Positions 12,201 to 21,368 of a stretch of DNA of 64,000 nucleotides are shown one piece after another. A program made the position numbers and the translations under genes. The stretch is taken from contig CM065172.1 in NCBI GenBank assembly GCA_033026295.1, positions 12,755,665 through 12,819,664 on the forward strand, in the 5' to 3' direction. This DNA comes from Channa striata. Taxonomy: Eukaryota > Chordata > Actinopteri > Anabantiformes > Channidae. Under the pieces are notes generated by a model that saw nothing but the letters and a program-made list of their open reading frames with translations, searched no databases and had not been told where the DNA came from. Each line of letters opens with the position of its first letter. Positions within the stretch are counted from its first letter, which is position 1.

Positions 12201-13024
12201 AAGGTGAATTGGTTAGCTCAGATTTTACAGAAGATTCCACAAAATGTATAACTTGTCCAGGAATAATTACTTTTTTTTTTTTTTTAAGATCTGGGTGAGT
12301 AGCGCTCATAGCGCTAGTGGCTACTACACCATCTACGGGGAGGAGAGCCTGCAGGCGGATCATTTCAACACCAGACTCAGCTTCGGGGAGCCCCACACAC
12401 TGTGGGCCAGGACAGGCTGCCTGGGCTTCATCAAGAGGACTGAGCTACTGGATGCAAGTGGAGGTGTGGTGTTGTGGCACAATCATCTGATTCATTATTA
12501 CATCTATACTTGAGTCCCTAACTATAAAAAAAAACAAAACGTTTTTCTCTCTTCTGCAACAGATCGTCATGATGCTTTGTTTGTGGTGGGCTCCCTTGAT
12601 GAAACATTGGAGTTGAGGGGGTTACGCTATCACCCCATTGACATCGAGACATCTGTGTCCCGAGCCCACCGCAGCATCGCAGAAAGGTAAGGTTCAGCTT
12701 GTTCTTATCTTGAAGTGCTACACAGGAACGCAGAACATGTAACTGAGTTCTTCGCACTTTTCATTCCTCAGCGCTGTGTTTACATGGACCAACCTCCTGG
12801 TAGTGGTGGCAGAGCTAAGCGGCTCAGAGCAGGAGGCCTTGGACCTGGTGCCCCTTGTCACCAATGTGGTCCTGGAGGAGCACCACCTCATTGTCGGGGT
12901 GGTGGTCATCGTGGACCCTGGGGTGATCCCCATCAACTCCAGAGGAGAGAAGCAGAGGATGCACTTGCGAGACTCCTTCCTGGCAGACCAACTGGACCCC
13001 ATCTACGTGGCCTACAACATGTGA
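119..13024 (+). CDS. dip2b: Disco-interacting protein 2 homolog B-like, 3' part (29 exons)
   Basis: DIP2 proteins carry an N-terminal DMAP1-binding region (outside this window) and two adenylate-forming, acyl-CoA-ligase/FAAL-like domains. They are linked to acyl-lipid (diacylglycerol) homeostasis and neuronal development. Spliced exons give 1174 residues plus stop, against roughly 1570 for whole DIP2B, so about 400 N-terminal residues are missing on the left. The first domain is entered at VALVYPNSDPG and holds the degenerate segment YIEYKASKEGTVMGVAVSK. The second holds the AMP-binding signature STTGMLTGVKMSH and SYSVMELCTKGLG. The end is DQLDPIYVAYNM-stop, the family's invariant C-terminus. 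All exon junction phases agree with no internal stop. Details such as GSRVNLAICLQG and SVSRAHRSIAES fit DIP2B better than DIP2A or DIP2C, and the scn8a neighbour supports that. Paralog dip2ba or dip2bb is unresolved. Confidence 0.9.
702..825 (+). CDS. dip2b: dip2b exon b
   Basis: Acceptor TATAG; starts DAGSQQIGFLLGSCGVS and ends in phase 1 at a weak-context donor GTCAGC. The length (124 nt) fits the next exon in frame. Confidence 0.88.
1108..1217 (+). CDS. dip2b: dip2b exon c
   Basis: Acceptor CCCAG, donor GTACTC. Encodes GWPRMKWVVTDTKYLTKPSK to TDTAYIE, leading into the degenerate nucleotide-binding segment of the first domain. Confidence 0.9.
1550..1652 (+). CDS. dip2b: dip2b exon d
   Basis: Acceptor AAAG, donor GTCAGA. 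Encodes YKASKEGTVMGVAVSKISML and ALTQACNYCE. This is the position of the AMP-binding signature in the first domain, and it departs from the usual STTGxPKGV form. Confidence 0.9.
1743..1807 (+). CDS. dip2b: dip2b exon e
   Basis: Acceptor TTAG, donor GTGAGA; 65 nt encoding GETLVNVLDCKKDMGLWHG then VLT, restoring phase 0. Confidence 0.88.
2109..2202 (+). CDS. dip2b: dip2b exon f
   Basis: Acceptor TTTCAG, donor GTTTAT. Encodes SVMNRIHTITVPYAVMKAC and SWVQRVHIHK; ends in phase 1. Confidence 0.88.
2389..2508 (+). CDS. dip2b: dip2b exon g
   Basis: Acceptor TATAG, donor GTGAGT. Encodes ARVALVKCRDLHWAMMAHKD and SSIRMLIVADGANP; ends in phase 1. Confidence 0.9.
2625..2739 (+). CDS. dip2b: dip2b exon h
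   Basis: Acceptor ATCAG, donor GTACCA. Encodes WSVSSCDAFLNIFQSHGLKP and VICPCATSPEALTVAIR, very conserved in DIP2; ends in phase 2. Confidence 0.9.
3344..3483 (+). CDS. dip2b: dip2b exon i
   Basis: Acceptor TGCAG, donor GTTAGC. Encodes RPGARGAPLPARAILSMGGL then SHGVIRVNTEDKNS and LTVQDVGHIMPG. Confidence 0.9.
3630..3766 (+). CDS. dip2b: dip2b exon j
   Basis: Acceptor TTCAG, donor GTCACT. Encodes ALMCIVKPDGPPQLCKTDEI and TMYYGLPGVTKNTFE; phase 0 at the end. Confidence 0.9.
3950..4042 (+). repeat. Degraded retroelement tail with (GGAT)n
   Basis: A segment reading CAGAAAATGGATGGATGG after a degraded CCAGGTTGTCCCC stretch. It resembles the 3' tail of common fish non-LTR elements that end in a GGAT/ATGG tetranucleotide repeat. 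It lies inside the intron between dip2b exons j and k. Confidence 0.45.
4162..4242 (+). CDS. dip2b: dip2b exon k
   Basis: Acceptor TGTAG, donor GTAAGA; 27 codons encoding VIPVNQAGAPIGEVPFTRTG then LLGFVGP. Confidence 0.92.
4323..4450 (+). CDS. dip2b: dip2b exon l
   Basis: Acceptor CACAG, donor GTGAGA. Encodes GSLVFVVGKIEGLLTVSRRR, HNADDLVATALAVE and KTVYRG: the end of the first adenylate-forming domain. Confidence 0.92.
4832..4946 (+). CDS. dip2b: dip2b exon m
   Basis: Acceptor TGCAG, donor GTAAAT. Encodes RIAVFSVTVFYDERIVIVAE and EEDSFQWMSRVLQ. Confidence 0.93.
5166..5367 (+). CDS. dip2b: dip2b exon n
   Basis: Acceptor ATAG, donor GTAGGC; 202 nt. Encodes AIDSIHQVGLYCLALVPANT, LPKTPLGGIHICETKQNFLE and NILMCPHTCVTNMPKPRQKQ. 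Confidence 0.93.
5567..5679 (+). CDS. dip2b: dip2b exon o
   Basis: Acceptor TCAAG, donor GTAACC. Encodes VDVGPASMLVGNLVAGKRIA and TGRELGVVEDQDLIRK, the linker into the second domain. Confidence 0.92.
5680..7601 (+). other. Longest dip2b intron in the window
   Basis: About 1.9 kb between the exons ending DLIRK and starting HQFLSEA. No exon-like coding segment with matching phase was recognised. Other dip2b introns over 300 bases (230-701, 1218-1549, 2740-3343, 3767-4161, 4451-4831, 8189-8801, 8914-9470, 9581-10356, 10739-11279, 12155-12288 being short) also hold nothing recognisable, apart from the repeat tail at 3950-4042. Confidence 0.7.
7602..7682 (+). CDS. dip2b: dip2b exon p
   Basis: Acceptor TTTCAG, donor GTAAAT; 27 codons, HQFLSEALQWRAQTDPDHVL then YVLLNAK. 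Start of the second adenylate-forming domain. Confidence 0.92.
7812..7935 (+). CDS. dip2b: dip2b exon q
   Basis: Acceptor ACTAG, donor GTATAC. Encodes GVAVCTATCAQLHKRAEKIT and LNTGDNVVLLYPPG. Confidence 0.92.
8067..8188 (+). CDS. dip2b: dip2b exon r
   Basis: Acceptor TGCAG, donor GTAAGT. Encodes GIDLIAAFYGCLYAGVIPVT, VRPPHPQNLAATLPTV and RMIID. Confidence 0.93.
8802..8913 (+). CDS. dip2b: dip2b exon s
   Basis: Acceptor TGTAG, donor GTAACT. Encodes VSKAACILTTQPLMRILRSR and VNVKTWPTIIDT. Confidence 0.92.
9471..9580 (+). CDS. dip2b: dip2b exon t (AMP-binding signature)
   Basis: Acceptor CCTAG, donor GTATTG. Encodes DDLPRKRPPHIYKPPTAEML and AYLDFSVSTTGMLTGVK. The STTGMLTGV string is the AMP-binding P-loop motif of the second adenylate-forming domain. 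Confidence 0.93.
10357..10487 (+). CDS. dip2b: dip2b exon u
   Basis: Acceptor GTCAG, donor GTAACA. Encodes MSHAAVSTLCRSIKLQCELY and RQIAICLDPYCGLGFVLWCL. The MSH completes the signature begun in the previous exon. Confidence 0.93.
10570..10738 (+). CDS. dip2b: dip2b exon v
   Basis: Acceptor TGCAG, donor GTCAGA. Encodes SVYSGHQSILIPPLELESSL, YKIRDTFCSYSVMELCTKGL and GTQTEMLK. Confidence 0.93.
11280..11450 (+). CDS. dip2b: dip2b exon w
   Basis: Acceptor TCCAG, donor GTAGGT; 57 codons: ARGLNLSCVRSCVVIAEERP, LALTQSFSKLFKDLGLSPRA and VSTAFGSRVNLAICLQ. The sub-family-diagnostic residues here favour DIP2B. Confidence 0.93.
11700..11761 (+). CDS. dip2b: dip2b exon x
   Basis: Acceptor CTCAG, donor GTGAGA; GTSGPDPSTVYVDMKSLRHD then R split across the junction. 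Confidence 0.92.
11898..11955 (+). CDS. dip2b: dip2b exon y
   Basis: Acceptor ATCAG, donor GTAAGT; 58 nt encoding VRLVERGAPQSLPLMESGT. Confidence 0.92.
12080..12154 (+). CDS. dip2b: dip2b exon z
   Basis: Acceptor CTAAG, donor GTGAGT; 25 codons, ILPGVRVIIVNPETRGPLGD then SHLGE. Confidence 0.92.
12289..12463 (+). CDS. dip2b: dip2b exon aa
   Basis: Acceptor preceded by a long T tract (T)nAAG, donor GTGTGG. Encodes IWVSSAHSASGYYTIYGEES, LQADHFNTRLSFGEPHTLWA and RTGCLGFIKRTELLDASG. Confidence 0.92.
12563..12686 (+). CDS. dip2b: dip2b exon ab
   Basis: Acceptor AACAG, donor GTAAGG. Encodes DRHDALFVVGSLDETLELRG and LRYHPIDIETSVSRAHRSIA. Confidence 0.93.
12772..13024 (+). CDS. dip2b: dip2b last coding exon with stop
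   Basis: Acceptor CTCAG. Encodes SAVFTWTNLLVVVAELSGSE, VVVIVDPGVIPINSRGEKQR and ends DPIYVAYNM-TGA at 13022-13024. The first residue is Ser (AESAVFTW) where, as I recall it, mammalian DIP2B has Cys. Confidence 0.95.
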
Positions 13025-16000
13025 ACCCCCTTTACCTACTGATGCAGAAAACTGAGCCGGGCTCTGAAAACAGACACGAGGGATGAGTTTGGGGTGTATC
13101 AGTAGCAACCCTGATGTTAAACCTCACATCTGCAACACCAAACAATGTGGGAATGCGAGGACAGTATGAGAACGTGCTTCCCTCTCAGAAACTGTTCTGT
13201 CTTTGCTTCCAGCTGCTCAATTGCTGCAGTCCAGGTGCATTGATTTCTACTGAGGGAGAAGAGTGTTTTCTCTCCTCTTGATAGTAGACTCATCTGTCAA
13301 TCTCTGCATCCCACTTCTCCCTCATCACTCTCCTCAAAACTCATGTTTTTTATAAGACATTTTTATTTCCATGCTTTCAGCAAAGAAAGAAATCTGCCCC
13401 TCCTTCCATCCTTTTGGGTTTTTTTTTTTTCATTGAGCAATCATCCCTGTTTTGTTTTCTTTAAACTCTGGATTCTTGAAGGTAGGATTGAGCACTGGAA
13501 CTGCTGAGAGGAGCTGGAACTTTCCCTCCTTGCACTTTAAGTCCCTGCACCTCTGAGTCCACTTCCTGTCTCTCCTGCCCGAAGGGGACACCCCCCTGAT
13601 TTCCTTGCTGTCATGGCAGCAAACCCACATCAGTATTAAAAAGTGCCACCAGCAAATGCAGCCCTCAGGGGTTATCCTGACATACTATCTTCCCACCAGG
13701 TGCATCGTGGCTTTCGCCTCCCATCCAAATACTGTATTTCTCAGCTGACATCCTGTTGTCATTCAGACAGTACAAAATTTTAAAGTTCTAGAAAAATAAG
13801 TGGTGGGGGGAAAAGAGAGACTCACTTTAGTAAAGAAACCGATTTGTGAATAGGAGCGGATCCATTAGATAGTTCTTGTGATTGTGGCAGTGCTCATTAC
13901 ATTTAAAGCATCATCAAACCTACAGCCCCCCCAAAAAAACAAAAGGGAAAGGACAAAAGAAAACTAACAAACCCAGGCGTCACTGCAGTGGATTGGCTGT
14001 GTCGTATGCTGAGATAAAACTGTTTATTAGAGTCTGTTTATTCCTCTCATTTACATCATTTTAATAAAATCATAGCAAAGTCTCTGATTTTCCAAAAAAA
14101 TAAACATCTGGGGATATTTTCAACACCCAGGAAGACATTTAAAATCCTTTACCATTTACCAACCATCTGGATAGATAAATACTGTCACTTTTAAGCACAT
14201 ATTGTCTGCATAAAGCGAATGTATCTTCTAATTGAACCGGCTGGCAATAACACTGTTGGTTCTTACTCCTTTGGTAAATTGTAAGTAAAATATGAAGTTG
14301 CTTACTTTTATTTTACTATTGATTAAGGTAATTTTTGTCGCCATCTTTTGTTTTGGAGTAGGAAATACAGTCACAACATGGGCATTTTCTAATCAAACTG
14401 AATATTTGTTTTATTCTGATAATTAGACCTTGACATATTATTTTTTCAGAAAATCAGATGCTTGAACATTGGAGAGGCACATTTTTAAAATTCACAATAC
14501 GGCAAGTTTGACAGTTCATTCTTCACTTTGAAGACTGACCAAAATTGACCAAAAATAACCTCAAGGTCAACACATACTCTCTTGTTTCAAAGCTTTCTAA
14601 CGAATCACATGATCTTCATGTCTAAGTTAGTTTTTTCTTCTGTCATGAACATCTCTGAAACTGCTCAGAATAAAGGAAAGTTTGAACACCTGCTGCTTCA
14701 TGACAACCCTACCAATCTGCTAATGAAGACTGAGTGAGAGCTCCAGAAGATGCAAGACAGCAGACGCAGAGTTGAGACCTTATTTGTCAGTGGCTAACTG
14801 GGTTTCACAGTGTAATTTACTATTTCCTGGCTTTAACTGTGTGAGCATCTTTCATTTAATGTTAGTGTCACAATCGATTAGAATAATGTGTCAGAATGCA
14901 GATCAGTGCCTTTTAATTGCACCATTCTTACATTTATGGTTATGGACTGTTCTGCAACAACAACAAAAAACAAATAAAAAAAAAAAAAAAAAAACACAAA
15001 AGGACACAACTTTGCCTTAGTAAACCTGTGGCGCTTCATTCTTTTAATTTTGAATCCTGCATTTTTGGCTGTAGTGGTTTACTTAAATAACCGTTCCAGC
15101 ATTTTCACATATGAAGCCACTTTATAACTTGGATCACACTTTTATAACAAGAGGGGTGTCTTGTTCTTTTTATGTTTGCATAAAATGTCATGCCTTTCTC
15201 ATTTCATCGTTATCATATAAAAACAATTCTTTTTGAATGTCTGTAACAATAAAATTAGAAATTAGAAAGGATCAACAATCAGTAGGCAACCTGTGATTTA
15301 AAAATGGCAGAAACCTCCTTTAAAAGAAAAGGGGAGGTTATAAATGAGGGTAAGGATGTCTGTATACTGTATTTTAGAGGTCAAATACTGTATTACTGGT
15401 GTTAATGTGTACATGGAAACGAACCTTGTCGATAAAAACTTGACTGATCTTTCATACTTGACAGCATTTTTCTGCAGAGTTAATTTAACAGTATCACATT
15501 ACAAAAGAGAAAAGTTTCAGATTATTTTGGCAGGAACAATGTGCACTTTCCCAATATCATTTTGTGTATGCATGTGTGTGTGTGTGCGCGTCTCTATGAG
15601 GGAGTGTGCGTGTTTCCAGTTTAACAGTGATATTGTGTGTGGAACAAGGTTTGTCTTTTGTAAGAAAATATACCAGAATATTGAACCATTTTTTTCTTCT
15701 TTTTTAAATGTCGCATCCACTGTATTTTAATTCTTTCCATGCAGACTTGGAATTTAATATATTTTATAGGGGTTTCATCATTGTTTTTCAGATGTAATCT
15801 TTCTTTAAAACTGTACAACTTCTGCAAACAGCTGGTTTGATCTGGAAGCAGCTCGGTGTAACACATCAATAAACCACTTCTCATTCAGTGACAGACACTG
15901 AGGACACGTACGCGAGCCAGTATCATGGACAAGTTCGAGCTACATATGAATAACAGAGCTTCTTAGCTATTGTGTGATATTTGCTTTGTTGCTACTGTCT

Positions 16001-16850
16001 CACTCCGGCAAGTTTTAATAAAATTTTATAATTTCATGGCCTTCAAACCTTTTCAGTGGACATTGGTGCTATTCAGTAAGGAGAAAGTTGACAGACTTTT
16101 GTCCTCCAATGTCATTACAAAGAAGGCTTCTTCCTGGATGCCCTTTTTGTGTGGAAATAAGTCTTTTGTTCAATGAATGAGCAAGTTTTCACTCCCTGCG
16201 CGGGTCTAAAATTGTTCGTCCAGATTTCATCATATCTCTTAACAGGCAACTCCACAAGGACAATGCAAGTTGATAGTTTTACCATTTAAATATTTGTACG
16301 TTTTCAGGCTGTTGTGTTGCCGTACATTTTACACCTCCAAACATATTCTAAGCACAAAATGTAAATGTACATGTGAGGTAATGAAATTAGGATTTTTCAC
16401 ACAAAAAAAAAAAACAAAACTCAAGGGCCCACAATGTATACCTCAACAACTGTCTGTTCACTATGCATTGTCGAGCTGCAGCAAAGACATTCTGAACTAG
16501 TCAATGGTGCGATAACTTCTAACATGTCTTACTTGACAAAAGAACTGTCACACTGTCATTGGATGTGATTCATGTCAAATAAAAATGCTTTGTCAGAGTT
16601 TCTTGTGCTTCTCTTGTCTTTCTGGAAGATTCTGCAAAGACCTGCTGCCTTACAGAAAAGCATCATCTCCTAACCACCAGGTGTCAGTGTGTCTTCATCT
16701 GGAAAAAAGGAACTGTCCCTTTGAGATGCCTTTGACGGCACATCTCAAACTTTTTCCCTTTGCTTATATTTAGACTTACCTACAAATATTCACGTCTTTA
16801 ACAAAACCTTCACTAGGAACTAATGTCTATATTATGTAATAAAGCTATTC
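13025..16850 (+). other. dip2b: Probable dip2b 3' UTR
   Basis: No coding exon is visible downstream of the stop for over 3.8 kb. AATAAA hexamers on the + strand occur at 14063, 14973, 15248, 16017 and 16578, and another at about 16838. An A tract sits at about 14975-14994. Mammalian DIP2B has a multi-kilobase 3' UTR, so a transcript end near 16.6-16.85 kb is plausible, with earlier sites possible. The end is inferred only from hexamers. Confidence 0.45.
16578..16583 (+). terminator. Candidate distal polyadenylation signal of dip2b
   Basis: An AATAAA hexamer followed within about 20-30 bases by a T/GT-rich stretch (GCTTTGTCAGAGTTTCTTGTG), the usual arrangement for 3' end processing. It is one of several AATAAA copies downstream of the dip2b stop. 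Confidence 0.35.
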
Positions 16851-16949
16851 TACAAACTGCTTTGACAGGATCTTGTGAAACTATGTAAAGACGTACAGAT
16901 TTTGCAGTTTTATTTATAAGAGCAACAAATCCCACCATCACAAGTCACT

Positions 16950-17145
16950 AATGCCTGGGAGCTGAATGGATAGAGCAGCCGGGTTGGTTATACATGAATA
17001 TGGTTCAGAACTTTGCAGGTTTAAATCCTCAGCCTTCCCATCAGGTGTGTCTCCGAGTGAGACACCCAGCGCCAGCTCCCCAGGTGCCAGTGGCAGGCGT
17101 CCACCCCCCCAGAGGAATGGATTAAATGCAGAGGACAAAAAAACA
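16950..17145 (+). repeat. tRNA-derived SINE-like element 1
   Basis: A-box-like TGGATAGAGCAGCCGGG at about 16967 and B-box-like GGTTTAAATCC at about 17018 have the spacing of an RNA polymerase III promoter. The downstream body ends in ATTAAATGCAGAGGACAAA plus an A-rich tail. The same end is common in dispersed fish repeats. Confidence 0.6.
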
Positions 17146-17192
17146 AAACAAAAAACACCTCTTAATCTTCTATCAGTTGATTGAATTTTGGG

Positions 17193-17355
17193 CAACTATA
17201 GCACAGTAGGTAGCGTGGTCATCCACCAATCCTACAGTTGTTGGTTTGATCCCCCGGCTCAAGTGTCCTTGAGCAAGACACTGAATCCCCACCAAGTTGT
17301 AAAGGGCTTTGAGTTGGAAGAGAACTATATGAGTACAGTCCATTTACCATTCAAA
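17193..17355 (+). repeat. tRNA-derived SINE-like element 2
   Basis: A-box-like TAGCACAGTAGGTAGCGTGG at about 17200 and B-box GGTTTGATCCC at 17243 are followed by the well-known fish repeat body GTCCTTGAGCAAGACACTGA. The end reads TGAGTACAGTCCATTTACCA. It belongs to a different family from element 1, only about 50 bases upstream. Confidence 0.7.
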
Positions 17356-18130
17356 AACCAATACGCTTTCAAAACATTACTTTAGAAAAGTAAATGTACC
17401 ATTACCAAGTTCTACATTATAGATCTTACTTAAGTTATCATATTTAAACAATCCAAAATTAGCTCATTATGATGAAAAATGTCCTTGTATGCTAATGGTA
17501 TATTGTTATTGATAAGTCCAAGTGTAAGCAGCATTTTAATACTGTATTCTGTTAAAGATGTTGGTTTAATGTGGTATTAAAAACAAACAATCAATCAAAC
17601 AAACAATCGATCAAACAAACTAACAAACAAAAAGGTCAGAAGTTCAAGCCACTGGCTTCAAAATGTTATTATTTCATATCTATAGTCTTTAGTCTTAAAA
17701 ATGAGTCTAAGATGGAGATTGTAGTTTACTCCATTTACCTCATCAGTCTTATAGCTAATGAGTAAGTGTCCTTACAGATACTTCTGTATTTACTACCTGA
17801 ACATATTTAATATTGGTTAGATGTTTTTTCTAGATGTTTTTGGACATTATCAGCATTTGTGTATGTATGTACACACCCCTGATTTATACCAAAACATGTC
17901 AAACAAACATTTTTTAAAACATTTTCATCGCCATAAATAAGACGTCGATTGAAAACATTGACTTTTAAGGCCTTTGGCACTGATGCTTTGTGACAATAAT
18001 AAAATGAAACTTGGAGAAATGTTTGGTATGCTAATAGATGTTTTCATCTCTAATTTGAATGGCTGATCTGAGGGAGACATACAGCCTGGTGTAACAGTGA
18101 CTGGATGTTTCATCAGTTTTGTCTTCAGTC
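17356..18130. other. AT-rich spacer, nothing recognised
   Basis: AT-rich intergenic DNA with a short (CAAA/CAAT)n-like stretch near 17580-17632. I see no gene or structured element. Confidence 0.5.
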
Positions 18131-18139
18131 TGTCTGCAG

Positions 18140-20480
18140 CAGATGTTTGCCTGACTTGTCTCAAGCAACCTGCAAATCTGCTAGTGCGTGTGTGCACCCC
18201 CAGCTTGTAGGTCCACAGTCTTTCCTGAAGCTTGTCCCAGCAACCACATAAAACCTCTCCTCGCCTCCACTGCCACCCCAAACCAAACAGCCGACATCTT
18301 TTACTGAAATGAAACCTACAGTGAGTCTATAAACATACAGGAATCCTCACCTGACTGGTCTCAGCCGCCCCGCCCTCCACTCCAGCAAAGAACATGTTCT
18401 CAGTGATGAGACCATCATACCAGCTGATCAGGTTACGCTTGTCCAATGAGCTCCACCTCAGCTTCCTGCAATCTGTCCGGCCCACAGAACACACACACAC
18501 ACACACACAATAATAAGAACAACAGAGGACTTTTAAATGGTCTCTAATAACTTCAAGCCATGCATTATATATGAGAGCAACCTTTAAAACACGGAAGGAA
18601 ATGGCAACACGTTGTCCCACTTTTTACTGTAGCATTCATAAGCTGTCGATGAACTATTATTAATAGTTGCACTACTGCACTGTAGTTGTAAGTAGATATA
18701 TTGTAAGTCTGTATGTCAACAACTATCACACAAATCATAAAATGCCCTTCTAGCTGTAGACAGCTATCACAGTGTGTTATACACTATTTATTAAATGTTT
18801 GTTTACTAGTACTAAATTCACAAACATTAATGATTAGGAGTAAAATTATATTATTAGTTGAGGAAAAAGAGACTCTATTGTGCAATCATTGTTATTTTGT
18901 CTGTGCACAATTGCAATCAAAAATAATTCAGTTTGCTTGTGTTCACTTTACTGTGTGTTGTCATGACTTTTTATCTTTTCACTCATTAAATCATTTTTAA
19001 ACCTCTGCAAGACTTGCATTGGAAATATTATGGTTCCAACTTTGTCCTAGTGTCACTGGGATGTTTGCAGCTGCAGATGTTGCTATAAGTCATTAATAAA
19101 TATTCTATCATGGCTGCAGCTTTAGACATTTTTAAGTCATTAATAAATTATTTTTTGCACCACATGGTCAGCAACCTTCTCACAGCTTAGTATATAATGA
19201 CTTATTGCTCATCTTCAAAATTTCCATAAATTATTAAAAGAATTAATAAAGCCTCAATAAAATGCTTCTGAATAAGGACTAATAAATGTTTCTAATAAGA
19301 ATAAGAAGTGGCAGCACTGAATGTTTACTTAGGGAATCGTTATATCAATGCCCCTAAAGACAGTAACTGCGAATGACTTCCTGTTTAAGCAGATGTTGAT
19401 GTTCATATACATCTACAGTGGCTGAAGCTGAGAGTTCATCAAGCGTCGCATAACTCGGTGTGCAGATGAGAATCCACAATGTCACGTCACTGTTCCGACT
19501 TCTCACGCTGGTGGTCCAGATCTGGACGTGATCTCCTGGAGCATATAACACATTAAATCCTGTCAATACATGGAAACTGCTGCTGATTCATCTGGACAGA
19601 AAAAAAAATACATAAACACACTGTTTTTGACTTTCTCCTTTTTTGTTTCTTGTCCATTCTCACAACTAGTGTTCAATTACTCTCAACAATTATGTTGCAC
19701 TATTACACAATAATGTTCATGTACACACATTTAAGAGGACACAGCAGTGAAAACAACATTAGGTTAAAAGTGTTGGATCAAGTGTTGGATCACAGCAGCA
19801 TCTCTCAATAAAATGTTTTATTTCATTTTCAAAGCACAGATGCAACTATTGGTCCAGAATCAGACAAGGAGAAACTCCCCCACAACAAACCCTTCATCTG
19901 AAGAGGAACAAGAATAAGAACCCCAGGAAGAGAAGATGAGGTCTTCTGTCTACAGAAGAAATGGTTTCTTCACTGTGTCTCTGCTGGACCCTCACTTGCT
20001 TCCTGAACAGCCTGAGGGTGAAACCAGATACACCTTCATGTGTCATATACTGAATATGCCACAACTCTTATCTGTGAGTTGTCACCAACGTTTCTTGTAG
20101 CTCTCTGTGTTTTGAGCATTTGTTTCCGCAGTTCGACCCTTTTGTAACTCATCTCACATGTTGGCTACCAGCTGGAAAATATCTGAGATTTATCTGAATA
20201 AAAGCCTGCTGGTTTTGCACATTGTTAATTCACTTCAGGATCAACAATGTCCACAAACGTTGATGCATTATTTTCTCTACTTCCTGCAGACAAACACAGT
20301 GAGGTGTTTGTCGAAACAGTGTGCATCAGAGAGCACCCACAGACGGCTGAGGATCGTTCCGCTGTAATTGTCCCTGGATCTGGATGCTGACCTGGTAAGA
20401 TCAGGCGGCCTCAGGAGCTTCCCCACTATCTTGGATCCTCCCGGGGGCTGAACAGGAACCGCTGGCCACCCAAACAAACA
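18140..20480 (-). pseudogene. Trypsin-fold (S1) serine protease pseudogene, TMPRSS12-like
   Basis: Reading the - strand, four blocks in the correct order match an S1 protease. Block 1 (about 20480-20290): CSAPGGSKIVG, then in another frame EAPEAA-stop-SYQVSIQIQG, then in a third frame YSGTILSRLWVLSDAHCF, the catalytic His region. Block 2 (about 19560-19366): weakly resembles the Asp-loop exon. Block 3 (about 18470-18351): LQEAEVELIGQA, frameshift, WYDGLITENMFFAGVEGG and AETSQ, followed by a good donor GTGAGG. Block 4 (18303 to about 18140): DVGCLV where GDSGGPLV is expected, GGEERFYVVAGTSF, frameshift, GVHTRTSRFAG. The catalytic Ser is absent and two Cys are replaced. Frameshifts and a stop make it non-functional. 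The LQEAEV/RYFV-type pattern and TMPRSS12's position near DIP2B in mammals suggest tmprss12. Confidence 0.65.
18489..18509. repeat. (AC)n microsatellite
   Basis: About ten AC units, immediately upstream (on the - strand) of protease pseudogene block 3. Confidence 0.9.
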
Positions 20481-21300
20481 CAATCAGCTGTGTGAACGAA
20501 CATCTCTTTACATACCTGGAGGCAGTGGCAGTATCTGCATTTGAGGTGTGTGTGACCCCCCCAGGTGTATTGTTTAGGACTAACATCCATGTATAAATGT
20601 AATTTATTACAAGTTCTTCATTCAAACGTTACTTCAGGAAAATGAATCAAAAGGATCTGCAATGAAGTGAAGTAAACGTAGAAAGTGACTTGAAGCCACT
20701 CAAGTGTCCTATCTCCAAATGTGCAGAACTGTTGAACTGACGCCTACAGAGGAAGAGTGTGTTTTTAGGACACATGTAAAAAGAAGTCAGCATGTCATTT
20801 CCTGGTGTGACATTTACATCTCTTGCCTGTTACTGACAGAAACAACCTGTCAGTGGGTTTTAGTCACTGTCCGGAGGTGAAGACGGTGCAGTCAAACACA
20901 GCAGAAGTCCCAGTTTAAAGCTTGGAGGACATTTGAACAGCCCTGCCGCCCAATGACATCACATGTACGTGTATCCCGTTTACACTGCGTCACGACTGAA
21001 ATATGAAGTCATAACGGAACACTGCAGTTTGAATCAGATCTGCAGACTAACTTGTGCTGTTAAAGAGCAGAGTCCGGTCGGGGAGGGGGGCAGAGGCCTG
21101 ATCCTGGGGCTGTGACAAAGCTCAGGAAACTTCAAGAGGAGACAGTCCATGTTTCAGACCACGTCCTCACACAAACACTGCCCAACATATTCATTCAGAA
21201 ACCTCTCAGTATGATCACGTCTTTTGCTGCTAATTAAATCTAAATGATTATTTTCTTTTTTTGTCTGACATTAAAATAAATATTTTCTTCTCATGTGTGT
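20481..21300. other. Spacer between protease relic and scn8a promoter
   Basis: No open coding segment recognised. It becomes more GC-rich toward 21060-21130 (GGGGAGGGGGGCAGAGG). It may contain upstream regulatory DNA of scn8a, but I cannot identify a specific site. Confidence 0.4.
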
Positions 21301-21343
21301 CAGAGGAGCAGTGGCATCCTGGGACTTTGGACCGATCCTGCTC

Positions 21344-21368
21344 CACACACACACACACACACACACAC
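21344..21368. repeat. (CA)n microsatellite at putative scn8a promoter
   Basis: Twelve CA units, about 300 bases upstream of the putative first-exon donor. Confidence 0.9.

Noticed and set aside
15344..15730. 128-codon + strand ORF downstream of dip2b
   Set aside because: Includes a TG/CA-like stretch, has no recognisable domain and lies in the probable 3' UTR.
20860..20885. Possible REST site CACTGTCCGGAGGTGAA
   Set aside because: Only partial matches to the reverse RE1 consensus, with a missing base in the left half; weaker than the 23.1 kb candidate.
13025..21300. An intact atf1 or tmprss12 gene between dip2b and scn8a, as in mammals
   Set aside because: No bZIP-coding exon was found, and the protease blocks are broken by frameshifts and a stop.
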